Below are positions 1 to 6,567 of a DNA stretch of 9,424 nt, piece by piece (the stretch's first letter is position 1; every line of letters starts with the position of its first letter). The DNA comes from Bacteroidota bacterium. GTDB lineage: Bacteria; Bacteroidota; Bacteroidia; Bacteroidales; VadinHA17. The notes beneath the pieces are model-generated. The model was not told the DNA's origin and searched no databases. It was given only the letters and a program-made list of their open reading frames with translations. The stretch spans positions 1 to 9,424 of the forward strand of contig JAUVHQ010000064.1 in the NCBI GenBank assembly GCA_030593185.1, given 5' to 3'. Made by a program: the position numbers and the translations under genes.

Positions 1-1
1 T

Positions 2-250
2 CTTGCCCTTAATACATTTGTCGATGGCGGAAAAGTAGTATCTCCCATAGAATTTGATACATCCTTAGTACCGCCCAGTGAATATGAAAACTTCTTCAAT
101 CAGGATAAAGATGGTCTTCATTTATGCTATGGTGCAGGATTAAGAGTAGTCTTGAATCAGAATTTCATTGTTGCATGTGACTTTGGAAAAACTACAAATG
201 CAGAAGATGGAAATACCGGTTTATATATTGGTTTGAATTACCTGTTTTAA
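2..250 (+). CDS. C-terminal end of an Omp85 (BamA/TamA-like) outer-membrane barrel protein, 5'-truncated by the window
   Basis: An open frame enters at base 2 and stops at TAA 248-250, giving 82 residues. The sequence shows alternating beta-strand patterns: LALNTFVDGGKVV, then LHLCYGAGLRVVLNQNFIVACDFG, then TGLYIGLNYLF ending in a terminal phenylalanine. The order 'F-x-D-x-G', 'YGAGLR', 'D-x-G' and a final 'GLYIG..Y.F' strand is typical of the last strands of the Omp85 surface-antigen barrel. The C-terminal aromatic residue is the usual signal recognised by the Bam machinery. Proteins of this family insert or translocate beta-barrel proteins at the outer membrane. The POTRA domains would lie upstream of the window, so BamA cannot be told from a TamA-like or patatin-fused relative. 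The gene converges on recN. Confidence 0.75.
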   Translation, partial: LALNTFVDGGKVVSPIEFDTSLVPPSEYENFFNQDKDGLHLCYGAGLRVVLNQNFIVACDFGKTTNAEDGNTGLYIGLNYLF

Positions 251-256
251 GAATTA

Positions 257-284
257 CTGGTTGCTGGTTGCTGGTTGCTGGTTG
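257..284. repeat. Perfect heptamer array (CTGGTTG) x4
   Basis: Four exact copies of CTGGTTG run head to tail, starting 6 bp after the stop codon of the Omp85-like gene. No coding role is visible. It is one of several 7- or 8-bp-period arrays in the spacers of this window. Confidence 0.9.
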
Positions 285-287
285 TCC

Positions 288-332
288 CGAATTTCTTCCC
301 GCTCCGCGGGATTAGAAATTCGAGGATCCTCG
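288..332. repeat. Nested hairpin followed by a 12-bp palindrome
   Basis: CGAATTTCT (288-296) pairs perfectly with AGAAATTCG (314-322). Inside it CCCGC (298-302) pairs with GCGGG (306-310) around a TCC loop. The last CG of this hairpin also begins CGAGGATCCTCG (321-332), a perfect 12-bp palindrome. The structure lies between convergent genes, so it may help termination or mRNA 3'-end stability, or it may be a REP-like dispersed element. One window cannot tell these apart. Confidence 0.75.
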
Positions 333-368
333 AAAAAATATGAAATCGAAGATTTCTGTTTTTTCGAG
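329..368. terminator. Bidirectional terminator-like hairpin between the Omp85-like gene and recN
   Basis: CTCGAAAAAA (329-338) is complementary to TTTTTTCGAG (359-368). Inside, GAAATC (342-347) pairs with GATTTC (351-356) around a GAA loop. Read on the plus strand, the inner stem is followed by TG and six Ts. Read on the minus strand it is followed by ATA and six Ts. Each convergent transcript would therefore end in a stem plus U-tract. It lies 31 bp beyond the recN stop codon and about 80 bp beyond the Omp85-like stop. Confidence 0.6.
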
Positions 369-379
369 ACTGGTTACTT

Positions 380-407
380 TCACTTCATCATTCATCCTTC
401 ATCGTTC
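380..407. repeat. Heptamer array overlapping the 3' end of recN
   Basis: Four consecutive 7-mers are TCACTTC, ATCATTC, ATCCTTC and ATCGTTC, close to an ATCNTTC consensus. The last two run over the recN stop codon (399-401) into its final codons. The 15-mer at 379-393 recurs exactly at 2168-2182, on the other side of recN. Confidence 0.7.
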
Positions 408-2069
408 CAAAGGGTTCATCTTCAAAAGTTCCCGTGCATTCTTAAGGGCAGCATCGGTAAGCTCCTTGCCGCTAAGCAGTTTGGCAATCTCTTCTATTCT
501 CTCCTCATTATTCAGCAATTTAATGTAGGTATTTGTTGAATCTCCTTCGTCTTTTTTGTAAACCTTATAGTGATTCTTTCCTTTGCTGGCTATCTGGGGA
601 AGGTGTGTAATATTGATCACCTGCATATTCATAGCCATTTCTGCCAGAATATTCCCCACCCTGTCGGCAATATCACCTGAAACCCCGCTGTCAATCTCAT
701 CAAAAATTATGGTTGGCAAACCAGATGAACCGGTAATAAGAGACTTAAGACTCAGCATAACCCTGGATAATTCTCCTCCCGAAGCAACAACCGAAATATC
801 CTGCAGGTCAGATTGCTTATTTGCTGAAAACAAGAAAATTACCTTATCAATACCAGTTGGTGTATAGTCATCGGTATCTTTATGATCAATCCTGAATTTT
901 CCGTTTGGCATCCCCAATTGCCGTAGCATTACTGTTAGATGCGACTCCATTTCAGGGATCACGATTAGCCGGCTTTCACGAAGCTTTGCTGCCACTTTTC
1001 CCAATTTTTCCTTTTGAGAATCCAGTTCTTTTTCAAGCTTTTCAATTTCAGTATCATATGAAGTAACTTCATCAATCTTCTTTTGAAGTTCTTCTTTTAT
1101 TCCGATAAGCTCATCAACTGTTTCAACCCTGTGTTTTTGCTGAAGTGAATAAATCAGGTCTAACCGTTCATTTATCTCTGTTGCCCTGTTGGGATTATGT
1201 TCCACCTCCTCATCAAGTTGTTCAATTTCAACGGCAATATCCTTCAATTCAATATGAGAACTTTCCAGGCGATCGTAAAGTTCTCCGGCTTTTGAAAAAT
1301 ATGATTTAAGCTTCCCTAATAGCTGCACTGTTTCATGCAAACGTGCCAGCAATGCATTTTCGTCATTAGCAAGGATAAAAGATGCATTTCCAAGGTTTGT
1401 TTTTATCTCTTCGGCATGATTAAGGGTTTTTAATTCCTCCTCAAGCTTTTCCTGCTCACCTGACTCAAGATGTGCTTCCTCCAACTGGTTGAATTGAAAT
1501 TGAAAGTAATCAAGGTCCTGCTTCGATTGGTGTGCTGTATTATTAAGCACAATTAATTTCTTTTCCAGTTCACGATACAGTTTGTAACTAATAATGTAAC
1601 CCTCAACCAGATCTGAATGACGGGCAAAAACATCAACCACATTGAGCTGGAACAGATTATTTGTCAATTCCAGGTTTTCGTGCTGTGAATGGATATCAAT
1701 CAACCGCAGAGAAAGATCTCTTAATATATTGAGCTTAACAGGAGTATCATTCACAAATGCCCTTGATTTGCCGTTGCTGTTGATCTCCCGCCGCAGGATA
1801 GTTAACTCTTCATAATCCAGATCATAATCACTGAAATACTCCTGCAACTTATATTCTTTAATTCCAAATGCACCTTCAACAACACATTTTTTCTCTTTAT
1901 TTCTTAACATTTGTTTATCAGCCCGCTGCCCCAGGATAAGCGAAAGTGCACCAAGAATAATTGATTTTCCTGCTCCTGTTTCACCGGAAATCATGGAGAG
2001 CCCTGAATTGAAATTTATATTAAGTTGCTGTATCAGAGCGTAATTCCGGATTGAAAGAGATTTGAGCAT
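399..2069 (-). CDS. recN: DNA repair protein RecN
   Basis: RecN is an SMC-like ATPase that binds DNA ends and tethers DNA during recombinational repair of double-strand breaks. The protein has 556 residues, close to the usual 550-570. It begins MLKSLSIRNYALI and has a Walker A motif GETGAGKS at residues 29-36. The middle, about 150-400, is rich in Glu, Lys and Leu and reads as two coiled-coil arms. The C-terminal head has the ABC signature ASGGELSRVM (429-438), Walker B IIFDEID (454-460) and an H-loop THLPQIA (488-494). All catalytic motifs look intact. The first Met fits the family N-terminus; no Shine-Dalgarno is visible before it. The gene lies 220 bp downstream of porD with a repeat-filled spacer between. 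CAAAATTA at 2143-2150 gives a TAATTTTG -7-like box on the minus strand without a clear -33 box, so its promoter is uncertain. The last residues are encoded by a heptamer array. Confidence 0.97.
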   Translation of the reverse strand: MLKSLSIRNYALIQQLNINFNSGLSMISGETGAGKSIILGALSLILGQRADKQMLRNKEKKCVVEGAFGIKEYKLQEYFSDYDLDYEELTILRREINSNGKSRAFVNDTPVKLNILRDLSLRLIDIHSQHENLELTNNLFQLNVVDVFARHSDLVEGYIISYKLYRELEKKLIVLNNTAHQSKQDLDYFQFQFNQLEEAHLESGEQEKLEEELKTLNHAEEIKTNLGNASFILANDENALLARLHETVQLLGKLKSYFSKAGELYDRLESSHIELKDIAVEIEQLDEEVEHNPNRATEINERLDLIYSLQQKHRVETVDELIGIKEELQKKIDEVTSYDTEIEKLEKELDSQKEKLGKVAAKLRESRLIVIPEMESHLTVMLRQLGMPNGKFRIDHKDTDDYTPTGIDKVIFLFSANKQSDLQDISVVASGGELSRVMLSLKSLITGSSGLPTIIFDEIDSGVSGDIADRVGNILAEMAMNMQVINITHLPQIASKGKNHYKVYKKDEGDSTNTYIKLLNNEERIEEIAKLLSGKELTDAALKNARELLKMNPLER

Positions 2070-2083
2070 TGTTAAGAATTAAG

Positions 2084-2111
2084 AGTTAAAAGTTGAAAGT
2101 TAAAAGTTAAT
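2084..2111. repeat. Heptamer array AGTTRAW x4
   Basis: Four 7-mers run in register: AGTTAAA, AGTTGAA, AGTTAAA and AGTTAAT. They lie 15 bp upstream of the recN start and are A-rich on the plus strand, opposite to the neighbouring array at 2169-2282. Confidence 0.8.
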
Positions 2112-2168
2112 AATAAGACGGGGTACAAGTTAAGGGTAAAGTCAAAATTAAGCTTTTTACATTTTTCT

Positions 2169-2282
2169 TCACTTCATCATTCTATATTCAAAATTCAGTA
2201 TTCATTATTCTCTTTCTTCTTATTTCTTCTTTCTTATTTCTTCTTCCCTTTTGACTTTTTACTTTTGACTTTTTACTTTACT
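2169..2282. repeat. Long composite 7-bp-period array in the porD-recN spacer
   Basis: The spacer can be read as consecutive 7-mers. First, 2169-2210 has six units ending in TTC: TCACTTC, ATCATTC, TATATTC, AAAATTC, AGTATTC, ATTATTC. Then 2211-2245 has five units: TCTTTCT, TCTTATT, TCTTCTT, TCTTATT, TCTTCTT. Then 2248-2275 has four units: CTTTTGA, CTTTTTA, CTTTTGA, CTTTTTA. The consensus changes along the array while the 7-bp step persists, with only a 2-bp break at 2246-2247. It is purine-rich on the minus strand, the sense strand for porD and recN. Confidence 0.75.
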
Positions 2283-2289
2283 TTTTGGA

Positions 2290-3207
2290 TCAGGTTTCTT
2301 TATTTATTTTTTCATACATGCGGGAATTTGAAGGGTCAATTTCCTTAAGTATTTTTAACACCCTGCTTTTTTCTTCGGCGAAAGACTCGGAAAAGATATT
2401 TACAAACTCATCTTTTTTGGCATCAAAAACAACCTGAAGAAGAAAAAGATACGGATCCGGTTTTTTCCGGTACACTTCCTGCAGAAGTCTCAGACCTTCG
2501 ATAATTTCAATTCTTGCTTCATTAGTGGCACTTTCCAGCTTGTCAAGTCCCATCCTGTGGTAACGGTAAAGAAACTCCCTTACAGGAGAATATTCAACAT
2601 CAAGTATATTTTTAATAAGCCAATAACGGTTCTTATTACCTGACCCTTCATACGGTTTCCATCCGGCAAAGGGAGCATTCTGAGCATTCATTACTATAGC
2701 TTCAGCTTTCTCAAAATATTGAGATCCACCTTCAAAGGAAAAAGAATCATTATCAAGACCGATAATAATATACACATAATATGCAAGAATGGATGTCAGA
2801 TTAGACAGATGAGATGTTTCATTAAATTCAAGAGGCTCAAATTCTACATATCGTATATGAAATTTATTATCTACATAATTAAACATAGTAGAGTTATAGG
2901 TAGTATTGTAAACCGGCCTTCTGGACTGCACCTGGATAGTTCCTTTGAATTCGTTTGATGATATCTGGTCTGTAAGATTAATCATGATATTACATTCAAT
3001 ACGTTCACTATAGCTGTAAACATTATTTGTCCAGGTACGGTTATTAACAAATTCATAAACTGCTGCCTGGAGTGTTTGAAAAATTTTCTTATTTGTTCCC
3101 TGTATTTGCTGGGTAACTATCTGAACATTACAATTAAGTTCCTGTGCAGATGATATAATATATGCTGAAAATATTATTGCTAATGAAATTATTGCTTTTT
3201 TTTTCAT
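2290..3207 (-). CDS. porD: DUF4835 family protein, PorD of the type IX secretion system
   Basis: The protein has 305 residues with a Sec signal peptide: a basic MKKK start, a hydrophobic stretch to about residue 20, and likely cleavage at SSA|QE (21/22). The mature part begins ELNCNVQIVTQQIQGTNKKIFQTLQ and continues with an FKGTIQVQSRRPVYNTTYN segment. Later segments include the aromatic PFAGWKPYEGSGNKNRYWLI and a C-terminal helical region ending in LKEIDPSNSRMYEKI. This matches my memory of DUF4835, a Bacteroidota-only family often annotated as type IX secretion protein PorD, acting in the periplasm or at the outer membrane. Its exact role in secretion is poorly defined, so the functional label rests on family naming. 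In related genomes it sits next to recN, as here. Upstream, a TTTG lies 5 bp before the ATG but without a full TAnnTTTG box, so no promoter is called. Confidence 0.85.
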   Translation of the reverse strand: MKKKAIISLAIIFSAYIISSAQELNCNVQIVTQQIQGTNKKIFQTLQAAVYEFVNNRTWTNNVYSYSERIECNIMINLTDQISSNEFKGTIQVQSRRPVYNTTYNSTMFNYVDNKFHIRYVEFEPLEFNETSHLSNLTSILAYYVYIIIGLDNDSFSFEGGSQYFEKAEAIVMNAQNAPFAGWKPYEGSGNKNRYWLIKNILDVEYSPVREFLYRYHRMGLDKLESATNEARIEIIEGLRLLQEVYRKKPDPYLFLLQVVFDAKKDEFVNIFSESFAEEKSRVLKILKEIDPSNSRMYEKINKET

Positions 3208-3565
3208 GCAAAGAAGTTTAAAACAATAAAAATGATTAATTTAAAGAAGTGCCTAATGTGTCTAAATTGCCTAAAGTTAAGAATTACTAAACCATTCACC
3301 TTACTCACCTCTCTTACTTCTGCATTCTACCACAGTGAAATATGCTCCTGCCCTGATGAAATATTTTCGTACCTCAAATTTCACCCCGATACAGTCATTC
3401 TTCCTTACTCACCTTCTCATCTTTTCTTCTCCTTTTCGCCTCTTCTCTTCATCTCTCAGTCGCTCCCTCGCCCTCTCTCTTCGTCCCTCTTCGCCCTTTG
3501 CTCTTCTCTCTTCACTTTTGCCTTCTGCCTTCTGCCTTTTGCCTTTTCTTCTCCTTACTCACTTC
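3208..3565. repeat. Pyrimidine-rich repetitive spacer with no gene (358 bp)
   Basis: I see no gene here. The 10-mer CCTTACTCAC occurs three times, at 3299-3308, 3403-3412 and 3553-3562. GCCTTYT occurs four times in tandem at 3520-3547. 'TGCCTAA'-like units recur near 3250-3275. From about 3405 to 3560 the plus strand is almost pure C/T with 7- and 8-bp periodicity, so long plus-strand frames through it are low-complexity artefacts. It is purine-rich on the minus strand, the sense strand of both flanking genes. In many Bacteroidota coaBC is found here between omega and DUF4835. Confidence 0.75.
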
Positions 3566-3889
3566 CTAATCCTCTGTATCCGGTTCTCTGAAATATATTT
3601 TATCATCAACAAATTCCTGTAAAGCAATTAATGAGGGTTTCGGAAGTCTTTCGTAAAATCTTGATATCTCAATCTGTTCCCGATTCTCAAATACTTCTTC
3701 GAGGTTATCAGTATAATAGGCAAATTCTTCAAGTTTGCTATTAAGTTCATGCTTCAACTCAACACTGATCTGGTTAGCTCTTTTAGCACAAATAATCACT
3801 GTTTCATAAATATTCCCTGTCTTCTCCTCCATTTTGTTCAAGTCGCGTGTAATAGTTGAAACCGGAGCTTGTGTTTTCTTATAATCCAT
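3566..3889 (-). CDS. rpoZ: RNA polymerase omega subunit-like protein (RpoZ/Rpb6 family)
   Basis: The protein has 107 residues. A segment near residues 21-50, EEKTGNIYETVIICAKRANQ, matches the conserved core of omega/Rpb6 proteins, where a helix with 'A-x-R-A-x-Q' contacts the beta-prime subunit. The rest is a Glu-rich helix followed by a short conserved-looking tail, FYERLPKPSLIALQEFVDDKI. Omega assists RNA polymerase assembly. The ATG lies 3 bp after the bamD stop codon, so the two genes should be co-transcribed from the bamD promoter. This bamD-omega pairing is common in Bacteroidota. The family is divergent and short, so identification rests on the core helix plus gene order. No clear stem and U-tract terminator follows the gene. 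Confidence 0.8.
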   Translation of the reverse strand: MDYKKTQAPVSTITRDLNKMEEKTGNIYETVIICAKRANQISVELKHELNSKLEEFAYYTDNLEEVFENREQIEISRFYERLPKPSLIALQEFVDDKIYFREPDTED

Positions 3890-3892
3890 ATC

Positions 3893-4699
3893 TTAATTTA
3901 TATTTGTTGTTTCAATATTTAGGAAAACTGCAGTTGATCCATATATTCTTTCAATCTCTTTTTGATAATTACTTCCGGGAAATTCTTCAATAAAAGAATA
4001 ATACTCATCCAGGGTGGTCTGGTACCTTTCTTTTTGTTTTTCAGGCACACTATTTTCAGACAATAAAAATTGTGATTTAAGTTTGAGGAATAATAATTCT
4101 TCACGGAATTTAGTATCGGGATATTCCTCCAAACTATTCTGTATAGCTACTTTTGCAGCCTTATAATCACTCAGGTTAAAATAAAGTTTAGCATTCAAAT
4201 ATGACTTTTCCGATAATTTATCCTGTAGTTCCTTAATTAATAAATTACACTCTTTCACTCTTTTACCGGCAGGGTATCTATTTAGAAAAAGTGTAAAGGC
4301 ATTAATAGCTTTATATGAATTCTCCTGATCAAGGCTTGGCCGTGGCGATAGCAGATAGTAACAATAAGCTGCTAAGAAATAAGCCTCTTCAGCATACTCA
4401 CTATTTGCATAAGTTTTAAAAAAAGTCCTGAAATGGTGCCCTGCCATAGTATAATTCCCCATCAAATAATAACTTTTTGCATGAAGAAAATTTATATTTT
4501 CAGACTTTTCGGTACCTCTGAATCTGGGCAGGATCTGTTCAAATATTGTTACTGCTTTAATATATTTTTCCTGGTCGTAATATGAAAGAGCCTTTTCATA
4601 TTTCAGGTCGTAATCATTACTTTTTAATATTTTTTCATACTCACCACATCCGGAAAAAAGGATGAAAAGAAGTATAATTATTGGCAGATTAAACCTCAT
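3893..4699 (-). CDS. bamD: Outer membrane protein assembly factor BamD (TPR lipoprotein)
   Basis: BamD is the essential lipoprotein partner of BamA in outer-membrane barrel assembly, anchored to the inner face of the outer membrane. From the second ATG the protein has 268 residues. It opens with a lipoprotein signal MRFNLPIIILLFILFSGC, with the lipidated Cys at residue 18. TPR-like helical pairs follow: 'YEKALSYYDQEKYIKAVTIFEQIL', 'FLHAKSYYLMGNYTMAGHHFRTFF' and 'AEEAYFLAAYCYYLLSPRPSLDQ'. The SPRPSLDQ..Y.AI segment is characteristic of BamD. An upstream in-frame ATG at 4711 would add MFCK. I prefer 4699 because the promoter -7 box ends at 4716, placing the predicted transcript start at about the first ATG. 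The omega gene follows after 3 bp. Confidence 0.92.
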   Translation of the reverse strand: MRFNLPIIILLFILFSGCGEYEKILKSNDYDLKYEKALSYYDQEKYIKAVTIFEQILPRFRGTEKSENINFLHAKSYYLMGNYTMAGHHFRTFFKTYANSEYAEEAYFLAAYCYYLLSPRPSLDQENSYKAINAFTLFLNRYPAGKRVKECNLLIKELQDKLSEKSYLNAKLYFNLSDYKAAKVAIQNSLEEYPDTKFREELLFLKLKSQFLLSENSVPEKQKERYQTTLDEYYSFIEEFPGSNYQKEIERIYGSTAVFLNIETTNIN

Positions 4700-4715
4700 T
4701 TTACAAAACATTTCG

Positions 4716-4744
4716 CAAAGGTACTTTTTTACTTACAATATCAA
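4716..4744 (-). promoter_or_regulatory. bamD-omega promoter (Bacteroidota type)
   Basis: On the minus strand TTG (complement of 4742-4744), 18 bp, then TACCTTTG (complement of 4716-4723) matches the Bacteroidota primary-sigma consensus TTG-N~19-TAnnTTTG. The start of transcription would be near 4709-4711. That leaves a leader of only about 10 nt before the ATG at 4699. Confidence 0.75.
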
Positions 4745-4838
4745 TCAAAAAACGTGCAAAAATTGAACTTATTATCTTAAAAAAAACAAAGCAACTATTC
4801 AGTGGCTTTGCTTCGACTGCACTCAGCATAAAAAGTTT

Positions 4839-4862
4839 GGAATGACTAGAATGCCAGAATGT
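4839..4862. repeat. 8-bp-period repeat, NRGAATGN x3
   Basis: Three octamers run in register: GGAATGAC, TAGAATGC and CAGAATGT. They lie in the 382-bp divergent spacer between bamD and the oxoamine synthase gene. The rest of that spacer holds two promoters, the hairpin at 4934-4960 and two GTATAC palindromes (4901-4906, 4923-4928). I see no gene in it. Confidence 0.5.
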
Positions 4863-4933
4863 CTTCAGAATTCATGTTTCATTTTTCGGTTAAAATTTGT
4901 GTATACCATTGAAGTATAATAAGTATACGGATT

Positions 4934-4960
4934 TTGCGATCCGCCTTGGCGGAGAAGCAA
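4934..4960. repeat. REP-like hairpin
   Basis: TCCGCC (4940-4945) and GGCGGA (4948-4953) pair around a TT loop, and TTGC (4934-4937) pairs with GCAA (4957-4960) outside it. This GC-rich hairpin in an AT-rich spacer resembles dispersed palindromic elements. There is no T-tract, so it is not a terminator. Confidence 0.5.
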
Positions 4961-5034
4961 TCTCCCCTGACTTTTCGTAAAGCTAATGACAGTCCATTTA
5001 TTTAGCATTCCGGTTTAATTAACCAAATCTTTTC

Positions 5035-5064
5035 TTGTCAAACTTTTAAAAAAATCTACCTTTG
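5035..5064 (+). promoter_or_regulatory. Promoter of the serine palmitoyltransferase-like gene
   Basis: TTG at 5035-5037, 19 bp, then TACCTTTG at 5057-5064 is a full match to the Bacteroidota TTG-N19-TAnnTTTG promoter. The -7 box is identical to that of the divergent bamD promoter. The predicted start is near 5071, giving a leader of about 23 nt before the GTG at 5094. Confidence 0.8.
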
Positions 5065-5093
5065 TGGAATATTACTAATCAAAACTTATAACC

Positions 5094-6338
5094 GTGGATA
5101 TATTCGATAAAATTAAACAAAACCGTGGTGCACTTGGGCAATATCAAAAAGAAGCTCATGGGTATTTTACATTCCCAAAACTTGAGGGAGAACTTGCACC
5201 AAGAATGAAATTCAGAGGCAAAGAAGTACTAAACTGGAGTTTAAATAATTACATCGGCTTAGGCAATCATCCTGAAATCAGGGAAGTAGATGCAAAAGCT
5301 GCTGCAGACTGGGGTCTTGCCTATCCTATGGGTGCCAGAATGATGTCGGGACAAACAAGCAAGCATGAAGAACTGGAAGCAAAGCTTGCTGAATTTGTTG
5401 GTAAAGAAGCCGGATACCTGCTTAATTACGGTTACCAGGGAATGGTTTCCATTATTGATGCCCTGGTTGGCAGAAAGGATGTAATAGTATATGACTCTGA
5501 GTCACATGCCTGTATTCTTGATGGTCTGCGGCTGCATATGGGTAAAAGATACGTGTATATGCATAACGACATGCAGAATCTTGAAAAACAGCTTGAAAGA
5601 GCAACAAAACTAACGCAAAAAACCGGAGGAGGAATTCTTGTTATTACCGAGGGAGTTTTCGGGATGGCAGGAGACCTTGGAAAGCTTGATGAAATTGTTG
5701 AACTAAAGAAAAAATTTAAATTCAGAATACTTGTGGATGATGCTCACGGATTTGGTACCATGGGTGCAACCGGGGCAGGAACCGCTGAACATTTCAATGT
5801 CCAGGATAAGATTGATGTCTACTTTGCAACTTTTGCAAAAGCCATGGCAGGAATTGGTGCTTTTGTTGCAAGTAATGAAAATGTAGTGAATTATCTTACA
5901 TATAATATGAGATCACAGATCTATGCTAAATCATTGCCAATGCCAATGGTAATTGGATCCTTAAAAAGGCTTGAGATGTTAAAAAGCAAGAAGGAGCTAC
6001 GTGAAAAAATGTGGAAAATTGTCAACGCTTTGCAATCCGGATTAAAAGATGCAGGCTTTGATATTGGTGTTACAGAATCTCCCGTCACTCCTGTCTTCTT
6101 CTCGGGAGGGGTAAGTGAAGCAGCAAATATTACCATGGATCTCAGGGAGAATTATAACATTTTCTGCTCAATTGTTATTTATCCAGTAGTACCAAAAGAC
6201 GTGATCATGCTCAGGTTAATTCCAACATCCATGCATACCCTTGAAGATGTTGATTACACCATAAAAGCCTTTTCTGAAATCCTGAAAAAACTTAAAACAG
6301 GTGCATATAAGAATCAGGGTGTGCCTAGTTTTGGTTAG
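5094..6338 (+). CDS. Alpha-oxoamine synthase family PLP enzyme, probably serine palmitoyltransferase
   Basis: The protein has 414 residues and a GTG start (reading MDIFDKIKQNRGALGQYQ); the leader has no clear Shine-Dalgarno. It belongs to fold-type I PLP enzymes that condense an amino acid with an acyl-CoA and lose CO2 (SPT, KBL, AONS, ALAS). Seen directly: DSESHACILDG, with His138 placed to stack on the cofactor; EGVFGM around 186-191; the cofactor-binding VDDAHGFGTMG with Asp215/216 and His218; and the Schiff-base Lys249 in TFAKAMAGIGAF. The PMGARMMSGQT stretch (78-88) matches the Bacteroidota subfamily usually called serine palmitoyltransferase or 'aminotransferase class I/II'. That subfamily would make 3-ketodihydrosphingosine, the first sphingolipid intermediate, in the cytosol. 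Substrate choice cannot be proved from sequence; 2-amino-3-ketobutyrate CoA ligase is the main alternative. Confidence 0.88.
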   Translation: MDIFDKIKQNRGALGQYQKEAHGYFTFPKLEGELAPRMKFRGKEVLNWSLNNYIGLGNHPEIREVDAKAAADWGLAYPMGARMMSGQTSKHEELEAKLAEFVGKEAGYLLNYGYQGMVSIIDALVGRKDVIVYDSESHACILDGLRLHMGKRYVYMHNDMQNLEKQLERATKLTQKTGGGILVITEGVFGMAGDLGKLDEIVELKKKFKFRILVDDAHGFGTMGATGAGTAEHFNVQDKIDVYFATFAKAMAGIGAFVASNENVVNYLTYNMRSQIYAKSLPMPMVIGSLKRLEMLKSKKELREKMWKIVNALQSGLKDAGFDIGVTESPVTPVFFSGGVSEAANITMDLRENYNIFCSIVIYPVVPKDVIMLRLIPTSMHTLEDVDYTIKAFSEILKKLKTGAYKNQGVPSFG

Positions 6339-6400
6339 TAGTTGAAGAGTTTATGAGTTGAGAAGTTTATAAGTTTAGGAATTTGAAGAGTCGAAAGGTC
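6337..6400. repeat. 8-bp-period array, eight units, starting inside the stop codon
   Basis: Exactly eight octamers fit: AGTAGTTG, AAGAGTTT, ATGAGTTG, AGAAGTTT, ATAAGTTT, AGGAATTT, GAAGAGTC and GAAAGGTC. The middle units share NNNAGTTK. The first unit begins at the second base of the oxoamine synthase stop codon. The tail AGTCGAAAGGTC recurs exactly at 8336-8347 downstream of the OmpA gene. Confidence 0.75.
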
Positions 6401-6495
6401 ATTCTTCCCGATTAACTGCTTTTGCTTCAATATATCACGCTGTGGCTATAAAAGAGAATAACTTTACCGAGGCAATTGAAGATTCGGAAAAATAA
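6379..6495 (+). pseudogene. Possible coding relic with no start codon
   Basis: An open frame from just after a TAG (6376-6378) to TAA (6493-6495) encodes 38 residues. Its end reads ASIYHAVAIKENNFTEAIED, which looks protein-like rather than random. There is no ATG, and only a GTG inside. It may be the tail of a degraded gene, perhaps of the TPR type, or chance. I do not recognise a family. Confidence 0.2.
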
Positions 6496-6527
6496 ATCTA
6501 ATATTTCCATATTTTAAGGATTTTTAC

Positions 6528-6535
6528 TACTTTTG
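6528..6535 (+). promoter_or_regulatory. Promoter -7 box for the RRM gene
   Basis: TACTTTTG matches TAnnTTTG. No good TTG is seen at the expected -33 position, where TATTTCC lies instead. The expected start is near 6541, which would place the 6545-6567 hairpin at the very 5' end of the mRNA. Confidence 0.5.
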
Positions 6536-6544
6536 CCATGAATT

Positions 6545-6567
6545 ACCGGAATTTTTATTATTCCGGT
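6545..6567 (+). promoter_or_regulatory. 5'-UTR hairpin upstream of the RRM gene
   Basis: ACCGGAAT (6545-6552) pairs perfectly with ATTCCGGT (6560-6567) around a 7-nt loop TTTTATT. A 32-nt A/T-only stretch (6568-6599) separates it from the ATG. It has no T-run suited to termination. Autoregulation by the RNA-binding protein it precedes, or a cold-responsive structure, are possible roles. Confidence 0.55.

Noticed and set aside
257..284. CRISPR-like repetition
   Set aside because: The units are 7-8 bp with no spacers, far from CRISPR repeat architecture. The other arrays fail for the same reason.
261..867. Plus-strand open frames over and beside the recN 3' end
   Set aside because: These are antisense shadows of recN or translations of the heptamer and hairpin region.
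2143..2150. TAATTTTG box as a recN promoter on the minus strand
   Set aside because: It matches TAnnTTTG but lacks a TTG at the -33 position and sits beside low-complexity AT sequence, so it is mentioned only under recN.
3232..3622. Plus-strand open frames of about 95-119 codons rich in Ser, Leu, Phe and Pro
   Set aside because: They arise from the C/T-rich repeat spacer. The composition is low complexity, two frames are open together, and there is no promoter or ribosome site.
4901..4928. Two GTATAC palindromes as a possible operator pair
   Set aside because: They are six-base, AT-rich and 22 bp apart (start to start) with no other support, and lie far from both promoter cores.
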